From Xaviernesmea oryzae (GTDB taxonomy: Bacteria > Pseudomonadota > Alphaproteobacteria > Rhizobiales > Rhizobiaceae), in contig NZ_FOAM01000002.1 of assembly GCF_900109605.1 (NCBI RefSeq), positions 62,001 to 126,000 on the forward strand: DNA of 64,000 bases, written 5' to 3'. The position numbers and the translations under genes were made by a program. The notes beneath the pieces were generated by a model, which made no database searches, was not told where the DNA came from, and was given only the letters and a program-made list of their open reading frames with translations. Shown piece after piece: positions 1-12,733 of the stretch (the stretch's first letter is position 1; every line of letters begins with the position of its first letter).

Positions 1-1164
1 GAAGCCGGCTTCGAGGTCGCGTTGCAGGTCCTCGACATTTTCGAGCCCGACTTGCAGGCGGATGACAGGCCCTTCGCTCGGTGCTTTGGCAATGACGCGA
101 TCGCCCAGATAGACCGGCACTGCCAGGCTCTCATAACCGCCCCAGGACCAGCCGATGCCGAACAGGCGCAACGCGTCGACGAAGGCGTGCGATTTCGCCT
201 TGCCCGCGCCCTCGGCCTTCAGCACGAAGGAAAAGACACCCGAGGCGCCTGAGAAGTCCCGCTTCCAGATGGCGTGACCGGAGAAGCTTTCCAGCGCCGG
301 ATGAAGAACGGCGGCCACGTCGTCGCGGCTTTCCAGCCAACGCGCCAGGGCCAAGGCGCTCCGACTATGATGCTCCAGCCGCACGCCCATGGTGCGCAGG
401 CCGCGCAGAACCAGATAGGAGTCCTCCGGCGCGCCGCAGATGCCGAGTGTGATCATCGTCTCATGCAGGCGTGGCCAGTGCGCGGCATTGGCCGAGACGG
501 TGCCGAGCAGAATGTCGGAATGGCCAGCCGGATATTTCGTCGAGGCATGGACCGAAATATCGACACCATGATCGAGCGGCTTGAAATAGATTGGTGTCGC
601 CCAGGTATTGTCCATGGTGACCACGGCGTCATGCCGGTGCGCGACTTCCGAAATGGCGCGGATATCCTGCATCTCGAACGTGTTGGACCCGGGTGCTTCC
701 GTATGCACCAGCCGGGTGTTCGGCCGCATCAGGCTTTCAATGCCGGCGCCGATGGCCGGCTCGTAATATTCGACCTCGACGCCCAGGCGCTTCAGCATCG
801 TATTGCAGAAGTGCCGTGTCGGCCCGTAGACCGAATCGACGATGAGCGCGTGGTCGCCCGCAGCGAGGAAGCCGAGCAGCGGCACGGTGACGGCGGCAAG
901 ACCCGAAGGCACGATAATGGTGCCGGCTGAGCCTTCCAGCGCGTCGATCGCCTCGCACAGCGCATCGGTCGTCGGCGTGCCCCTCGTGCCATAGGTATAT
1001 TTCTGCGCGCGGTTCTCCATTGCCGCCGCCGTCGGGAACAGCACGGTGGATGCGCGTACCACGGGCGGATTGACGAAGCCGTGAAACTCGGACGGACGGT
1101 TTCCGATATGGGCAAGCCGGGTGTTCACGCCTGCCGCGGCCAGGTGGTCCTTGTCGTCACTCAT
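1..1164 (-). CDS. metC: Cystathionine beta-lyase (C-terminus cut by window edge)
   Basis: PLP-dependent lyase that splits cystathionine to homocysteine, pyruvate and ammonia in methionine synthesis. The frame reads MSDDKDHLAAAGVNTRLAHIG and runs off the left edge after 388 residues; the family is near 395, so only a few residues are missing. The Cys/Met-metabolism PLP fold is clear: the YGTRGTPTTDAL substrate-loop segment, PSGLAA, and VHASTKYPAGHSD, whose lysine is residue 210, the position of the PLP lysine in E. coli MetC. The ATG at 1164 follows a GGAG about 12 bases upstream. It is transcribed away from aapJ from its own promoter. A related gamma-family lyase is possible, but the motif set favours beta-lyase. 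Confidence 0.93.
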   Translation of the reverse strand, partial: MSDDKDHLAAAGVNTRLAHIGNRPSEFHGFVNPPVVRASTVLFPTAAAMENRAQKYTYGTRGTPTTDALCEAIDALEGSAGTIIVPSGLAAVTVPLLGFLAAGDHALIVDSVYGPTRHFCNTMLKRLGVEVEYYEPAIGAGIESLMRPNTRLVHTEAPGSNTFEMQDIRAISEVAHRHDAVVTMDNTWATPIYFKPLDHGVDISVHASTKYPAGHSDILLGTVSANAAHWPRLHETMITLGICGAPEDSYLVLRGLRTMGVRLEHHSRSALALARWLESRDDVAAVLHPALESFSGHAIWKRDFSGASGVFSFVLKAEGAGKAKSHAFVDALRLFGIGWSWGGYESLAVPVYLGDRVIAKAPSEGPVIRLQVGLENVEDLQRDLEAGF

Positions 1165-1195
1165 TGCCAAAAATGCTCCATGTCACGTCCGATTT

Positions 1196-1224
1196 TCTAG
1201 AGACCAGCTTTGGCAGAGCGTCAA
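1196..1224 (-). promoter_or_regulatory. Predicted metC promoter
   Basis: Read on the minus strand, TTGACG, 17 bases, then TCTAGA. This fits the rhizobial housekeeping pattern (CTTGAC, 17-18, CTATAT-like), and the -10 box lies about 32 bases upstream of the metC ATG. Sequence match only; no start-site evidence. I saw no SAM-II riboswitch-like pairing in this leader. Confidence 0.5.
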
Positions 1225-1393
1225 GCGCGCGCATGTCACCGAGACAATCGGAGTGCCACGTGTCGTCAAAGATATGCTTGAAGATGATCGATGATTTTTT
1301 GAGCTGACAGGCGCCTTTTCCCGTTCATCACGCTCATTTCAACAGCAATTCTGAGGAAAAAACGGGCGATGCCTGCATACAAGGCAAGCTGAC

Positions 1394-1422
1394 TTGACCC
1401 TACCGGATTTTATGGTGACATA
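1394..1422 (+). promoter_or_regulatory. Candidate aapJ promoter
   Basis: TTGACC, 17 bases, GACATA, preceded by C as in rhizobial CTTGAC -35 boxes. The aapJ ATG lies 100 bases downstream. The -35 match is good and the -10 only fair. Confidence 0.4.
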
Positions 1423-1521
1423 GATGCCTGGACCGCGCCCGGGAGGGTGGCAGGATCGTACGAAGTCAAAGGCTTCGCAGCGGTCGTTCAGCGCAGACGA
1501 CAACATAAAAAGGGTCAAACA

Positions 1522-2544
1522 ATGGCAAACAGGATTCTGGCGGCGCTGATCGGCGCTGCGGTCGTGGGGATCAGCGCGCAGGCTTCGGCGGGCACCCTGG
1601 AAGACGTCAAGGCCAAGGGCTTCCTGCAATGCGGCGTCAACGCCAACCTGTCCGGCTTCGGCTCGCAGGATTCGTCCGGCAATTTCGCCGGCCTCGACGT
1701 GGATCTGTGCAAGGCGGTGGCCGCTGCCGTCTTCGGCGATGCCACCAAGGTGAAGTTCACCCCGCTGTCGGCCAAGGACCGTTTCCCGGCGCTTCAGTCC
1801 GGCGAAATCGACATGCTGGCGCGTAACACGACCTGGACCGCCAGCCGCGACAGCCAGCTTGGCTTCGATTTCCGTGCCATCAACTATTATGACGGCCAGG
1901 GCTTCATGGTTCGCAAGGAGCTGAACGTGAAGTCGGCGCTGGAACTTTCCGGCGCAGCCGTCTGCGTGCAGACCGGCACGACCACCGAGCTCAATCTCGC
2001 CGACTATTTCAAGTCGCACAACCTTCAGTACAATCCGGTTGTGTTCGAAAAGCAGGAAGAAGTCGACGCTGCCTATAATGCGGGCCGTTGCGACGTCTAC
2101 ACCACCGACCAGTCGGGCCTCTATTCGATCCGCCTGTCGCTTTCCAACCCGGATGACCATGTGATCCTGCCGGAGATCATCTCCAAGGAGCCGCTTGGCC
2201 CGGCCGTGCGCCAGGGCGACAGCAAGTGGTTCGACATCGTCTCCTTCACGCATTACGCCATGGTCACGGCCGAGGAGTTCGGCATCACCCAGGCCAATGT
2301 CGAGGAGATGAAGAAGTCGGCCAATCCGGATATCAAGCGCTTCCTCGGCGAGGAAGAAGGCTCGACCATCGGCCAGGATTTCGGTCTTTCCAAGGATTGG
2401 GCCGTGAACATCATCAAGGCCGTCGGCAATTATGGCGAAGCCTTCGAGCGCAATGTCGGCCAGGGCTCGCCGCTCAAGATCAAGCGTGGCCTCAACGCTC
2501 TGTGGAACCAGGGCGGCCTGCAATACGCCCCGCCGATCCGCTAA
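1522..2544 (+). CDS. aapJ: General L-amino acid ABC transporter, periplasmic binding protein
   Basis: Solute receptor of the Aap importer, which takes up a broad range of L-amino acids. 340 residues, the usual AapJ size, opening with a Sec signal peptide (MANRILAALIGAAVVGISAQ, cut after ASA near residue 23) and then the bacterial extracellular solute-binding fold (GFLQCGVNANLSGFG, LDVDLCKAVAAAVFGD). The ATG at 1522 is preferred over the in-frame start 25 codons upstream because it begins a perfect signal peptide and follows AAAAAGGG. First gene of aapJQMP; a strong stem-loop follows it, as expected when the receptor must be made in excess over the permeases. Confidence 0.95.
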   Translation: MANRILAALIGAAVVGISAQASAGTLEDVKAKGFLQCGVNANLSGFGSQDSSGNFAGLDVDLCKAVAAAVFGDATKVKFTPLSAKDRFPALQSGEIDMLARNTTWTASRDSQLGFDFRAINYYDGQGFMVRKELNVKSALELSGAAVCVQTGTTTELNLADYFKSHNLQYNPVVFEKQEEVDAAYNAGRCDVYTTDQSGLYSIRLSLSNPDDHVILPEIISKEPLGPAVRQGDSKWFDIVSFTHYAMVTAEEFGITQANVEEMKKSANPDIKRFLGEEEGSTIGQDFGLSKDWAVNIIKAVGNYGEAFERNVGQGSPLKIKRGLNALWNQGGLQYAPPIR

Positions 2545-2581
2545 GGCATGACATTCGATTGCGCGCCCTCAGGGCGTGATC

Positions 2582-2608
2582 TGTGGGAGGCAGTCGCTGC
2601 CTCCCACA
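2582..2608 (+). promoter_or_regulatory. Intercistronic stem-loop aapJ-aapQ
   Basis: A perfect 12-bp inverted repeat, TGTGGGAGGCAG, with a 3-base TCG loop. It lies 37 bases after the aapJ stop and 52 before the aapQ ATG, and no T-run follows. In importer operons such a loop typically protects the receptor mRNA 3' end or partly terminates, lowering permease expression. The structure is seen; the function is inferred. Confidence 0.7.
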
Positions 2609-2660
2609 TCTTCTCTTCCATACGCCCGGTCAACAAGGGCGATTGAACAGGGGTAAATCC

Positions 2661-3884
2661 ATGGCTTCCCTTGATGCCCGTGACGGGGATGGCCGTCGCG
2701 CATCCCTTCTCTACGATCCGACCGCGCGTTCCTACGTCTATCAGGCGCTCACCGTCCTGATTGTTGTCTGGCTTATCTGGCAGGCCTGGTCGAATGCCGC
2801 CGAGAACCTGGCACGCGCCAATATGACCGCCGGCTTCGGCTTTCTCTCCGGGCGCGCCGGTTTCGATCTCGGCCAATCGCTGATCGCATACAGCTCCGAC
2901 TCGACCTTTGCCCGCGCGCTGGTGGTCGGCTTTCTCAACACGCTGCTGATCGGCGTGCTCGGCATCATCACCGCCACCATCGTCGGCCTCTTGATCGGTA
3001 TCGGACGGCTCTCGAACAACTGGCTGATCGCGCGGCTCTGCACCGTCTATGTCGAGGTGTTCCGCAACATCCCGCCGCTGCTCGTCATCTTTTTCTGGTA
3101 CAAGGGCGTGCTGTCGATCCTGCCGGATTTTCGCGCCATTCGCGCCGGTGTGGAAAAGGCCAAGGCCGCCGATCCGACGGTGGGCGACCCGCTCTTCATC
3201 ATTTCCAATCGCGGTATCAGCTTTCCATCGCCGATCTTCCAGCCGGGCTTCACTGCCGTCTGGATCGCTCTGGCCGCCGCCGTTCTCGGCGCTGTGGTCT
3301 TCACACTCTGGGCCAATCGGCAGCAGGCAGCGACCGGCAAGCGCCCGCCGGCGCTGCTGGTCTCGCTCGGCCTGATCATCCTTCTGCCGCTTGTCGTCTT
3401 CCTCGCCGCCGGCCGGCCGCTCGCCTTCGACTATCCGGTGCTCGGCCGCTTCAACCTCAGCGGTGGCGGCCTGATCAGCCCGGAATTCCTGTCGCTCTAT
3501 CTGGCCCTCTCGCTCTACACCGCTTCCTTCATTGCCGAGATCGTGCGCGCCGGCATTCGTGGCGTGCCCAAGGGCCAGTTCGAGGCCTGCGGCGCGCTTG
3601 GCGTGCATCCGAGCCGGGCCATGCGGCTGGTCATCCTGCCGCAGGCCATGCGCATCATCATTCCGCCGCTGACCTCGCAATATCTCAACCTGATCAAGAA
3701 CTCCTCGCTGGCGGTGGCCGCCGGCTATCCGGATCTCGTCCAGGTCGGCAATACCATTTTGAACCAGAGCGGGCGGTCGATCGAGGTCATCGCCATCTGG
3801 ATGATCGTCTATGTCACGATCAGCCTGGTCACCTCCGTGTTCATGAACTGGTTCAACGCCAAGATGGCCTTGAGGGAGCGTTGA
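2661..3884 (+). CDS. aapQ: General L-amino acid ABC transporter permease AapQ
   Basis: First inner-membrane permease of the Aap importer, 407 residues (family about 400). After a short cytoplasmic N-terminus there is one membrane segment ([18 protein letters not shown]), a periplasmic stretch, a further segment near [20 protein letters not shown], and a long insert typical of AapQ. It ends with the EAA loop that contacts the ATPase ([20 protein letters not shown]). The ATG at 2661 has AGGGG eight bases upstream; an in-frame start 26 codons earlier would translate the intercistronic stem-loop and is rejected. Only one base separates its stop from aapM, so translation is probably coupled. Confidence 0.94.
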   Translation: MASLDARDGDGRRASLLYDPTARSYVYQALTVLIVVWLIWQAWSNAAENLARANMTAGFGFLSGRAGFDLGQSLIAYSSDSTFARALVVGFLNTLLIGVLGIITATIVGLLIGIGRLSNNWLIARLCTVYVEVFRNIPPLLVIFFWYKGVLSILPDFRAIRAGVEKAKAADPTVGDPLFIISNRGISFPSPIFQPGFTAVWIALAAAVLGAVVFTLWANRQQAATGKRPPALLVSLGLIILLPLVVFLAAGRPLAFDYPVLGRFNLSGGGLISPEFLSLYLALSLYTASFIAEIVRAGIRGVPKGQFEACGALGVHPSRAMRLVILPQAMRIIIPPLTSQYLNLIKNSSLAVAAGYPDLVQVGNTILNQSGRSIEVIAIWMIVYVTISLVTSVFMNWFNAKMALRER

Positions 3885-3885
3885 G

Positions 3886-5064
3886 ATGTCGGACATTCTC
3901 TCCACAACCAAAGGCGCCCATCTCGGCTATGTTCGCCAGACCTTTCTGGATCCACAGCCGGCGCCAAAATCAAGCTCGACCGCTGTCGCCTGGATTCGCG
4001 ACAATCTGTTTTCGTCGGTCAGCAACAGCATTCTCAGCGTCCTGGCGCTCGCCTTCATCCTCTATTACCTGCCGGGCGTCATCGACTGGCTGTTCGTCTC
4101 CGCTCAGTGGACCGGCATGGATCGCACGGCCTGTGCCACGGCCGTTCAAGGCGGTGTTCGGCCGGATGGCTGGAGCGGGGCCTGCTGGGCCTATGTCGGC
4201 GACCGCTTCCAGCAATTCATGATCGGTTCCTATCCGCGTCCCGAGGCCTGGCGTCCCTATCTGGTCGCCGCGCTCTTCGTCGTGCTTCTGGTGCCGATGC
4301 TGATGCCCTCCGTGCCTCGCAAAGGCCTGAACGCCATCCTGCTTCTCGTTGTGCTGCCGATCGTCGCCTATGTGCTGCTGCTCGGCGGCGTCTTCGGGCT
4401 CAGCCATGTGGAAACCGCGCTGTGGGGCGGCCTGATGGTCACGCTGATCATCTCCTTCGTCGGCATCGCGGTGTCGCTGCCGGTGGGCGTGCTGCTCGCG
4501 CTCGGGCGGCGATCCAACATGCCCATCGTCAAGACCTTCTGCATCCTGTTCATCGAGTTCATTCGCGGGGTTCCGCTGATCACGGTTCTGTTCATGGCCA
4601 GCGTGCTTCTGCCGCTGTTCATGGAGCCGGGCGATACGATCGATAAGTTTCTGCGCGCGCTCGTCGGGGTCTCGATCTTCGCCTCTGCCTATATGGCCGA
4701 GGTCATCCGGGGCGGATTGCAGGCCATTCCGAAGGGGCAATATGAGGGCGCGGATTCGCTTGGGCTCAACTACTTCCACAAAATGAGCTTCGTGATCCTG
4801 CCGCAGGCGATCAAGCTGGTCATTCCCGGCATCGTCAACACCTTCATCGGCATGTTCAAGGATACCTCGCTGGTGTCGATCATCTCGATGTTCGACCTGC
4901 TCGGTGTGGTGAAGAACAGCTTCAGCGACGCGGCCTGGCTGACCCCGGTCACGCCAATGACAGGCCTGATCTTTGCGGGCTTCGTTTTCTGGATCTTCTG
5001 CTTCGGCATGTCGCGCTATTCGAGCTTCATCGAGCGCCGGCTCGACAAGGGACATAAGCGATAG
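3886..5064 (+). CDS. aapM: General L-amino acid ABC transporter permease AapM
   Basis: Second permease of the Aap importer, pairing with AapQ. 392 residues with a long N-terminal part, several hydrophobic helices ([58 protein letters not shown]) and the C-terminal His/Glu/Gln-type permease domain. The EAA loop reads [20 protein letters not shown]. The ATG lies one base after the aapQ stop (TGAGATG). It is followed after 86 bases by aapP. The Cys-flanked periplasmic loop between residues 75 and 105 is normal for AapM. Confidence 0.95.
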   Translation: MSDILSTTKGAHLGYVRQTFLDPQPAPKSSSTAVAWIRDNLFSSVSNSILSVLALAFILYYLPGVIDWLFVSAQWTGMDRTACATAVQGGVRPDGWSGACWAYVGDRFQQFMIGSYPRPEAWRPYLVAALFVVLLVPMLMPSVPRKGLNAILLLVVLPIVAYVLLLGGVFGLSHVETALWGGLMVTLIISFVGIAVSLPVGVLLALGRRSNMPIVKTFCILFIEFIRGVPLITVLFMASVLLPLFMEPGDTIDKFLRALVGVSIFASAYMAEVIRGGLQAIPKGQYEGADSLGLNYFHKMSFVILPQAIKLVIPGIVNTFIGMFKDTSLVSIISMFDLLGVVKNSFSDAAWLTPVTPMTGLIFAGFVFWIFCFGMSRYSSFIERRLDKGHKR

Positions 5065-5150
5065 ACCGAGCGAAGACCGGGAAAGGACACGTCTTGCGTC
5101 CGCCGTCAGCGCGATTACAACAAACAGAGAAGAACAAAGGGAAACACATC

Positions 5151-5927
<777 letters not shown>

Positions 5928-6044
5928 ACCCTATCCGCGCGCGGCAGCGGTCTCGCGCGGATGACTCGTTTGCCAACGTGACGGAGACCGGCAGTTGGTT
6001 GAAACGCGCCAAGGGCAGGTGAGCTGATCGATGACTTGTTAAAA

Positions 6045-6082
6045 GCCGGGCCGCAACGCCATTGCGGTCCGGCCCTTTTTTT
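6045..6082 (+). terminator. Intrinsic terminator of aapJQMP
   Basis: A 12-bp stem GCCGGGCCGCAA / TTGCGGTCCGGC (one G-U pair) with a 5-base loop, then seven T residues. It lies 117 bases after the aapP stop. Confidence 0.88.
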
Positions 6083-6177
6083 GCGTCAGCGTCCCGTTCC
6101 CGTGGAAGGATTGTGATTGTCCCCGGTGCGGTAAAGTGCTGGACATGCCTGGCACAAACGAAGACGGCACCCTCTGC

Positions 6178-6225
6178 GAAAACAGAACACCCGCCCTGGA
6201 GTCCCAAGGCGGGTGTTCTGTTTTC
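6178..6225. terminator. Bidirectional terminator between aapP and alaS
   Basis: A perfect 18-bp inverted repeat, GAAAACAGAACACCCGCC, with a 12-base loop. The outer ends are A-rich on one side and T-rich on the other, so it can terminate in both directions. It sits 20 bases beyond the alaS stop (minus) and backs up the aap terminator. The spacer 5928-6244 holds these two hairpins and no gene. Confidence 0.85.
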
Positions 6226-6244
6226 ACAAAGATATTCGACGCGA

Positions 6245-8899
<2,655 letters not shown>

Positions 8900-9161
8900 T
8901 CGATTGCCTTTGCTGTTCAAAGTCCGCCCCGCCTTATCCGGCCGGCGCCCGCATGCCCATTGCTTGTCCCCACTGCGCCCCGCGAACCGGCTCCAGCGCC
9001 TGAGACCGCAGGGTAACAGCGGCTTGTATCGCTGCCGAAAAAGCCTGTCCAGCACACAAACGAAAAGCACGTGCCTCCCGCCCTCAGGCGCGGCGATTTG
9101 CGCTTGGCGCATCAGCCTTGCCCACATGTTCTCTCAAGGCTCACGGGCCGGCGTCACGGGC
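8900..9161. other. recA-alaS spacer
   Basis: About 260 bases (325 with the recA terminator) between the alaS start and the recA terminator. It should contain the alaS promoter on minus. I could not pick a convincing -35/-10 pair, and no open frame here looks coding. Confidence 0.4.
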
Positions 9162-9196
9162 AAAGAAAAGGGCGGCACGAAATCATCGTGCCGCCC
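9162..9196 (-). terminator. Intrinsic terminator of recA
   Basis: Read on minus: an 11-bp perfect stem GGGCGGCACGA / TCGTGCCGCCC with a 5-base loop, followed by CTTTTCTTTG. It begins 28 bases after the recA stop. Confidence 0.85.
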
Positions 9197-9224
9197 CTCG
9201 CTGGGTTATCGACTGCGCGTTCGA

Positions 9225-10319
<1,095 letters not shown>

Positions 10320-10375
10320 TTCGTCCACCTTTAGGTTATCGGAACTGTCGAGGCAATCGCGCCGCCGTGCACGAA

Positions 10376-10404
10376 TATGTACTCTTTTTGTTCTCGTTTC
10401 GCAA
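10376..10404 (-). promoter_or_regulatory. recA promoter with TTG-N11-CAA SOS box
   Basis: On the minus strand, TTGCGA, 17 bases, TACATA form a well-spaced promoter 57 bases upstream of the recA ATG. The same -35 TTG begins TTG-N11-CAA (10388-10404), the LexA operator form reported for rhizobial recA, so LexA would cover the -35 and part of the spacer. The match is exact; LexA binding is inferred. Confidence 0.75.
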
Positions 10405-10547
10405 GGGCTGCGCAAGCCTTTGACGGAGAAATCGAATTGTCGCTGCGTTCTCTTTCCATTCACGCTGGGGACAAACGGCTGGCGCTTTAACACTGAACCT
10501 GCGGAAACGGGGACGAATCGTTTGTCTCTTGCGAGGATTTTTTCGTC

Positions 10548-11534
10548 ATGAGCCGGCTGGCCGAGCGCATCGTCATCACCTTGGGCGGCGCCCATCTCGA
10601 CCGTCGCGGCCGGATTGCCGGACGCGCGGTCATGGGCGCCAGCAATCCCGGAAGCCTGTTCGAGGAGGCGGGCGGCGGGGGCTTCAACGCGGCGCGCAAT
10701 CTCGCGCGCCTTGGCTGCGCGGTGACGATGGTCAGCCCGCGCGGCGGGGATGCGGCGGGCGATCTCGTTTCCCAGGCCGCGGTGGAGGCAGGCGTCGAGG
10801 ACAAGGCTTTCGTCTTTCTCGACCGGCAGACGCCGAGCTATACCGCGATTCTGGAGGACGACGGCAATCTGGTGATCGCCATCGCCGATATGGATCTCTA
10901 CAGATTGTTCGGGCCGCGCCGGGTACAGCAACGGGCTTTGCGCGAGAAAATTGCCGGCGCTGACGCGCTGCTGACCGATGCCAATCTGCCGGCGGAAACG
11001 CTGGCTGCCATTGTGGGTTTGGACGAGGCGAGGGGCCGTCTGCGGGCTGGCATTGCCATCTCGCCGGCCAAGGTCGTGCGCTTCCTGCCATCGCTCGGTC
11101 AACTCGATTGCCTGTTCATGAACCGGGCGGAAGCGGCTGCCCTGGTCGCCGCGTCGACAGGCGTGGATGCCGAGGACCCCGCCACAGCCAAGCCGCAGGA
11201 TTGGCCAAAGAGGCTGTCCCGCCTCGGGCTTGGCGGCGGTGTGGTGACGGCGGGGGGCGGGCCGGTGCTCGCCTTTTCCGGCAACGAGGCCGTTCTTCTG
11301 CAGCCGCCTGAGATCGATGGCCATGCCGACGTGACCGGCGCGGGCGATGCTTTGGCGGCAGGGTTCCTCGCTGCGCGCCTCTCGGGCTTCAGCTTGGGCG
11401 AAAGCCTGCGCCATGGCGTCGCGGCCTCGCTGATCACGCTGGCCTCGCCTCTTGCGGTGTCGCAGCGCATGAGCCCTGCCTTGCTGGGCGAGGCGCTCGA
11501 GGCGGTGCCTCAGGCTCTGGCGCTGGCGATATAA
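10548..11534 (+). CDS. psuK: PfkB-family carbohydrate kinase, probably pseudouridine kinase
   Basis: Ribokinase/PfkB fold, 328 residues. The N-terminal signature is in [18 protein letters not shown], and the C-terminal PfkB signature [16 protein letters not shown] carries the catalytic Asp and anion hole. PfkB kinases act on many sugars and nucleosides; the substrate here is inferred from psuG immediately downstream. PsuK phosphorylates pseudouridine and PsuG then splits the product into uracil and ribose 5-phosphate. The ATG at 10548 follows GAGGA. It diverges from recA with a 228-base spacer. Family assignment is firm, substrate moderate. Confidence 0.85.
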   Translation: MSRLAERIVITLGGAHLDRRGRIAGRAVMGASNPGSLFEEAGGGGFNAARNLARLGCAVTMVSPRGGDAAGDLVSQAAVEAGVEDKAFVFLDRQTPSYTAILEDDGNLVIAIADMDLYRLFGPRRVQQRALREKIAGADALLTDANLPAETLAAIVGLDEARGRLRAGIAISPAKVVRFLPSLGQLDCLFMNRAEAAALVAASTGVDAEDPATAKPQDWPKRLSRLGLGGGVVTAGGGPVLAFSGNEAVLLQPPEIDGHADVTGAGDALAAGFLAARLSGFSLGESLRHGVAASLITLASPLAVSQRMSPALLGEALEAVPQALALAI

Positions 11535-11749
11535 TCTCCTGTCGGTTCGCTATCGGTGACGTTCGACCTTATGGACGGCCCCTGCTAAGAGGCGCGTATC
11601 CGCTTTGCCGCGCAGCCATCCACCATGGATGATTGCCGCGCATAAGAATAATCGAGCCACGCTCGCGCATGCCCTGCGCGCTGACTGCCGACCACGTGCC
11701 AAGGCTGGCGCTCTTTGCCCGGCCGTGAAAACCAGAAAAGGATCCAGCA

Positions 11750-12673
11750 ATGACCCGCCCCGCTTCTCCGCAGCTGCCCATGCGTCTTTCGGCCGCCGTC
11801 GCCGACGCCCAGGCGCGCGACGCCCCGATCGTCGCGCTCGAATCGACCATCATCACCCATGGCATGCCTTATCCGGGCAATCTCTCCATGGCGCGCAGCG
11901 TCGAGACGATCATCCGCGAGGCAGGCGCTGTGCCCGCGACCATCGCGGTGATCGACGGAACGCTGCATATCGGTCTTGAGGATACCGAGCTCGAAGCGCT
12001 CGCCCAAACCAAGGGTGCGTTGAAGGTATCGCGCGCCGATCTCGCTTTCGCGATTGCCGAGCGGCGCACCGGCGCCACGACCGTCGCAGCGACGATGATT
12101 GCGGCTGCCCGCGCCGGCATTCGTGTATTTGCGACGGGCGGCATTGGCGGCGTCCACCGTGGCGCGGAAACGAGCTTCGACATTTCCGCTGATCTGGAAG
12201 AGCTGGCCCTTTCGCCCGTCATCGTCGTCTGCGCAGGTGCCAAGGCGATTCTCGATATTCCCAAGACCCTGGAAGTTCTGGAAACGCGCGGCGTGCCTGT
12301 CGTCACCTTCGAGAGCGAGGTGTTCCCGGCTTTCTGGTCGCGCGATTCGGGGCTCAATTCGCCCTTGAGCCTCAACAGCCCGGCGGCGATCGCCAATTTC
12401 CAGAAGGTGCGCGATCAGCTCGGCATCGATGGTGGCATGCTGATCGCCAATCCCGTGCCGGAAGAGGCGGAGATCCCGCGCGAAGAGATGGAAATCTACA
12501 TCGCCCGCGCGCTCGACAATGCCAAGCGTGACGGCATTCTCGGCAAAGCGGTGACGCCCTATCTGCTGCAGAGCATCTTTGAGATCACCGACGGGCGCAG
12601 CCTTCAAACCAATATCGCGCTGGTGGAAAACAATGCGCGCCTTGCAGCCGAGATCGCCGTTGCCATGGCCTGA
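11750..12673 (+). CDS. psuG: Pseudouridine-5'-phosphate glycosidase
   Basis: Splits (reversibly) the C-C glycosidic bond of pseudouridine 5'-phosphate to uracil and ribose 5-phosphate, completing salvage of modified RNA base. 307 residues, the family size. Conserved blocks are VALESTIITHGMPYP (manganese/substrate Glu), GALKVSRADL (Schiff-base lysine), RTGATTVAATM, FATGGIGGVHRGAETSFDIS and NPVPEE. The ATG at 11750 follows AAGGATCC. It is separated from psuK by 215 bases with no clear terminator, so co-transcription is likely. Confidence 0.94.
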   Translation: MTRPASPQLPMRLSAAVADAQARDAPIVALESTIITHGMPYPGNLSMARSVETIIREAGAVPATIAVIDGTLHIGLEDTELEALAQTKGALKVSRADLAFAIAERRTGATTVAATMIAAARAGIRVFATGGIGGVHRGAETSFDISADLEELALSPVIVVCAGAKAILDIPKTLEVLETRGVPVVTFESEVFPAFWSRDSGLNSPLSLNSPAAIANFQKVRDQLGIDGGMLIANPVPEEAEIPREEMEIYIARALDNAKRDGILGKAVTPYLLQSIFEITDGRSLQTNIALVENNARLAAEIAVAMA

Positions 12674-12699
12674 GACGAAAGGCGAGCAAAGGCTTTGGA

Positions 12700-12732
12700 G
12701 CATCGGACCGACCAAACGGGCGGTCTCGATGC
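12700..12732. repeat. Hairpin between psuG and monooxygenase, RIME-like fragment
   Basis: GCATCGGACCG pairs with CGGTCTCGATGC: 11 bp with one bulged T and a 10-base loop. It fills the 60-base gap between two converging genes and could stop transcription from either side, although no T-run is present. The left arm GAGCATCGGACCGA is the same word that begins the repeat at 20960, so it may be a short derivative of that family. Confidence 0.5.
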
Positions 12733-12733
12733 C

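Larger units (their letters stand above)
1165..1521. other. metC/aapJ divergent intergenic region
   Basis: 357 bases without a gene. It holds the metC promoter on minus and a candidate aapJ promoter on plus. Between them (1260-1380) is relatively AT-rich DNA where upstream activators could bind. I did not find a convincing sigma-54 -24/-12 element, although aap genes are nitrogen-regulated in some rhizobia. Confidence 0.6.

Noticed and set aside
1165-1260. SAM-II or similar riboswitch in front of metC
   Set aside because: Short leader, promoter only about 60 bases from the ATG, and I could not draw the SAM-II pseudoknot.
8900-9127. 76-codon N-terminal extension of alaS
   Set aside because: The residues are not AlaS-like and would cover the region needed for the promoter; the ATG at 8899 has a ribosome site and matches the family start.
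10320-11414. Upstream extension of the recA frame
   Set aside because: It would translate through the SOS promoter and across psuK; RecA begins at [11 protein letters not shown].
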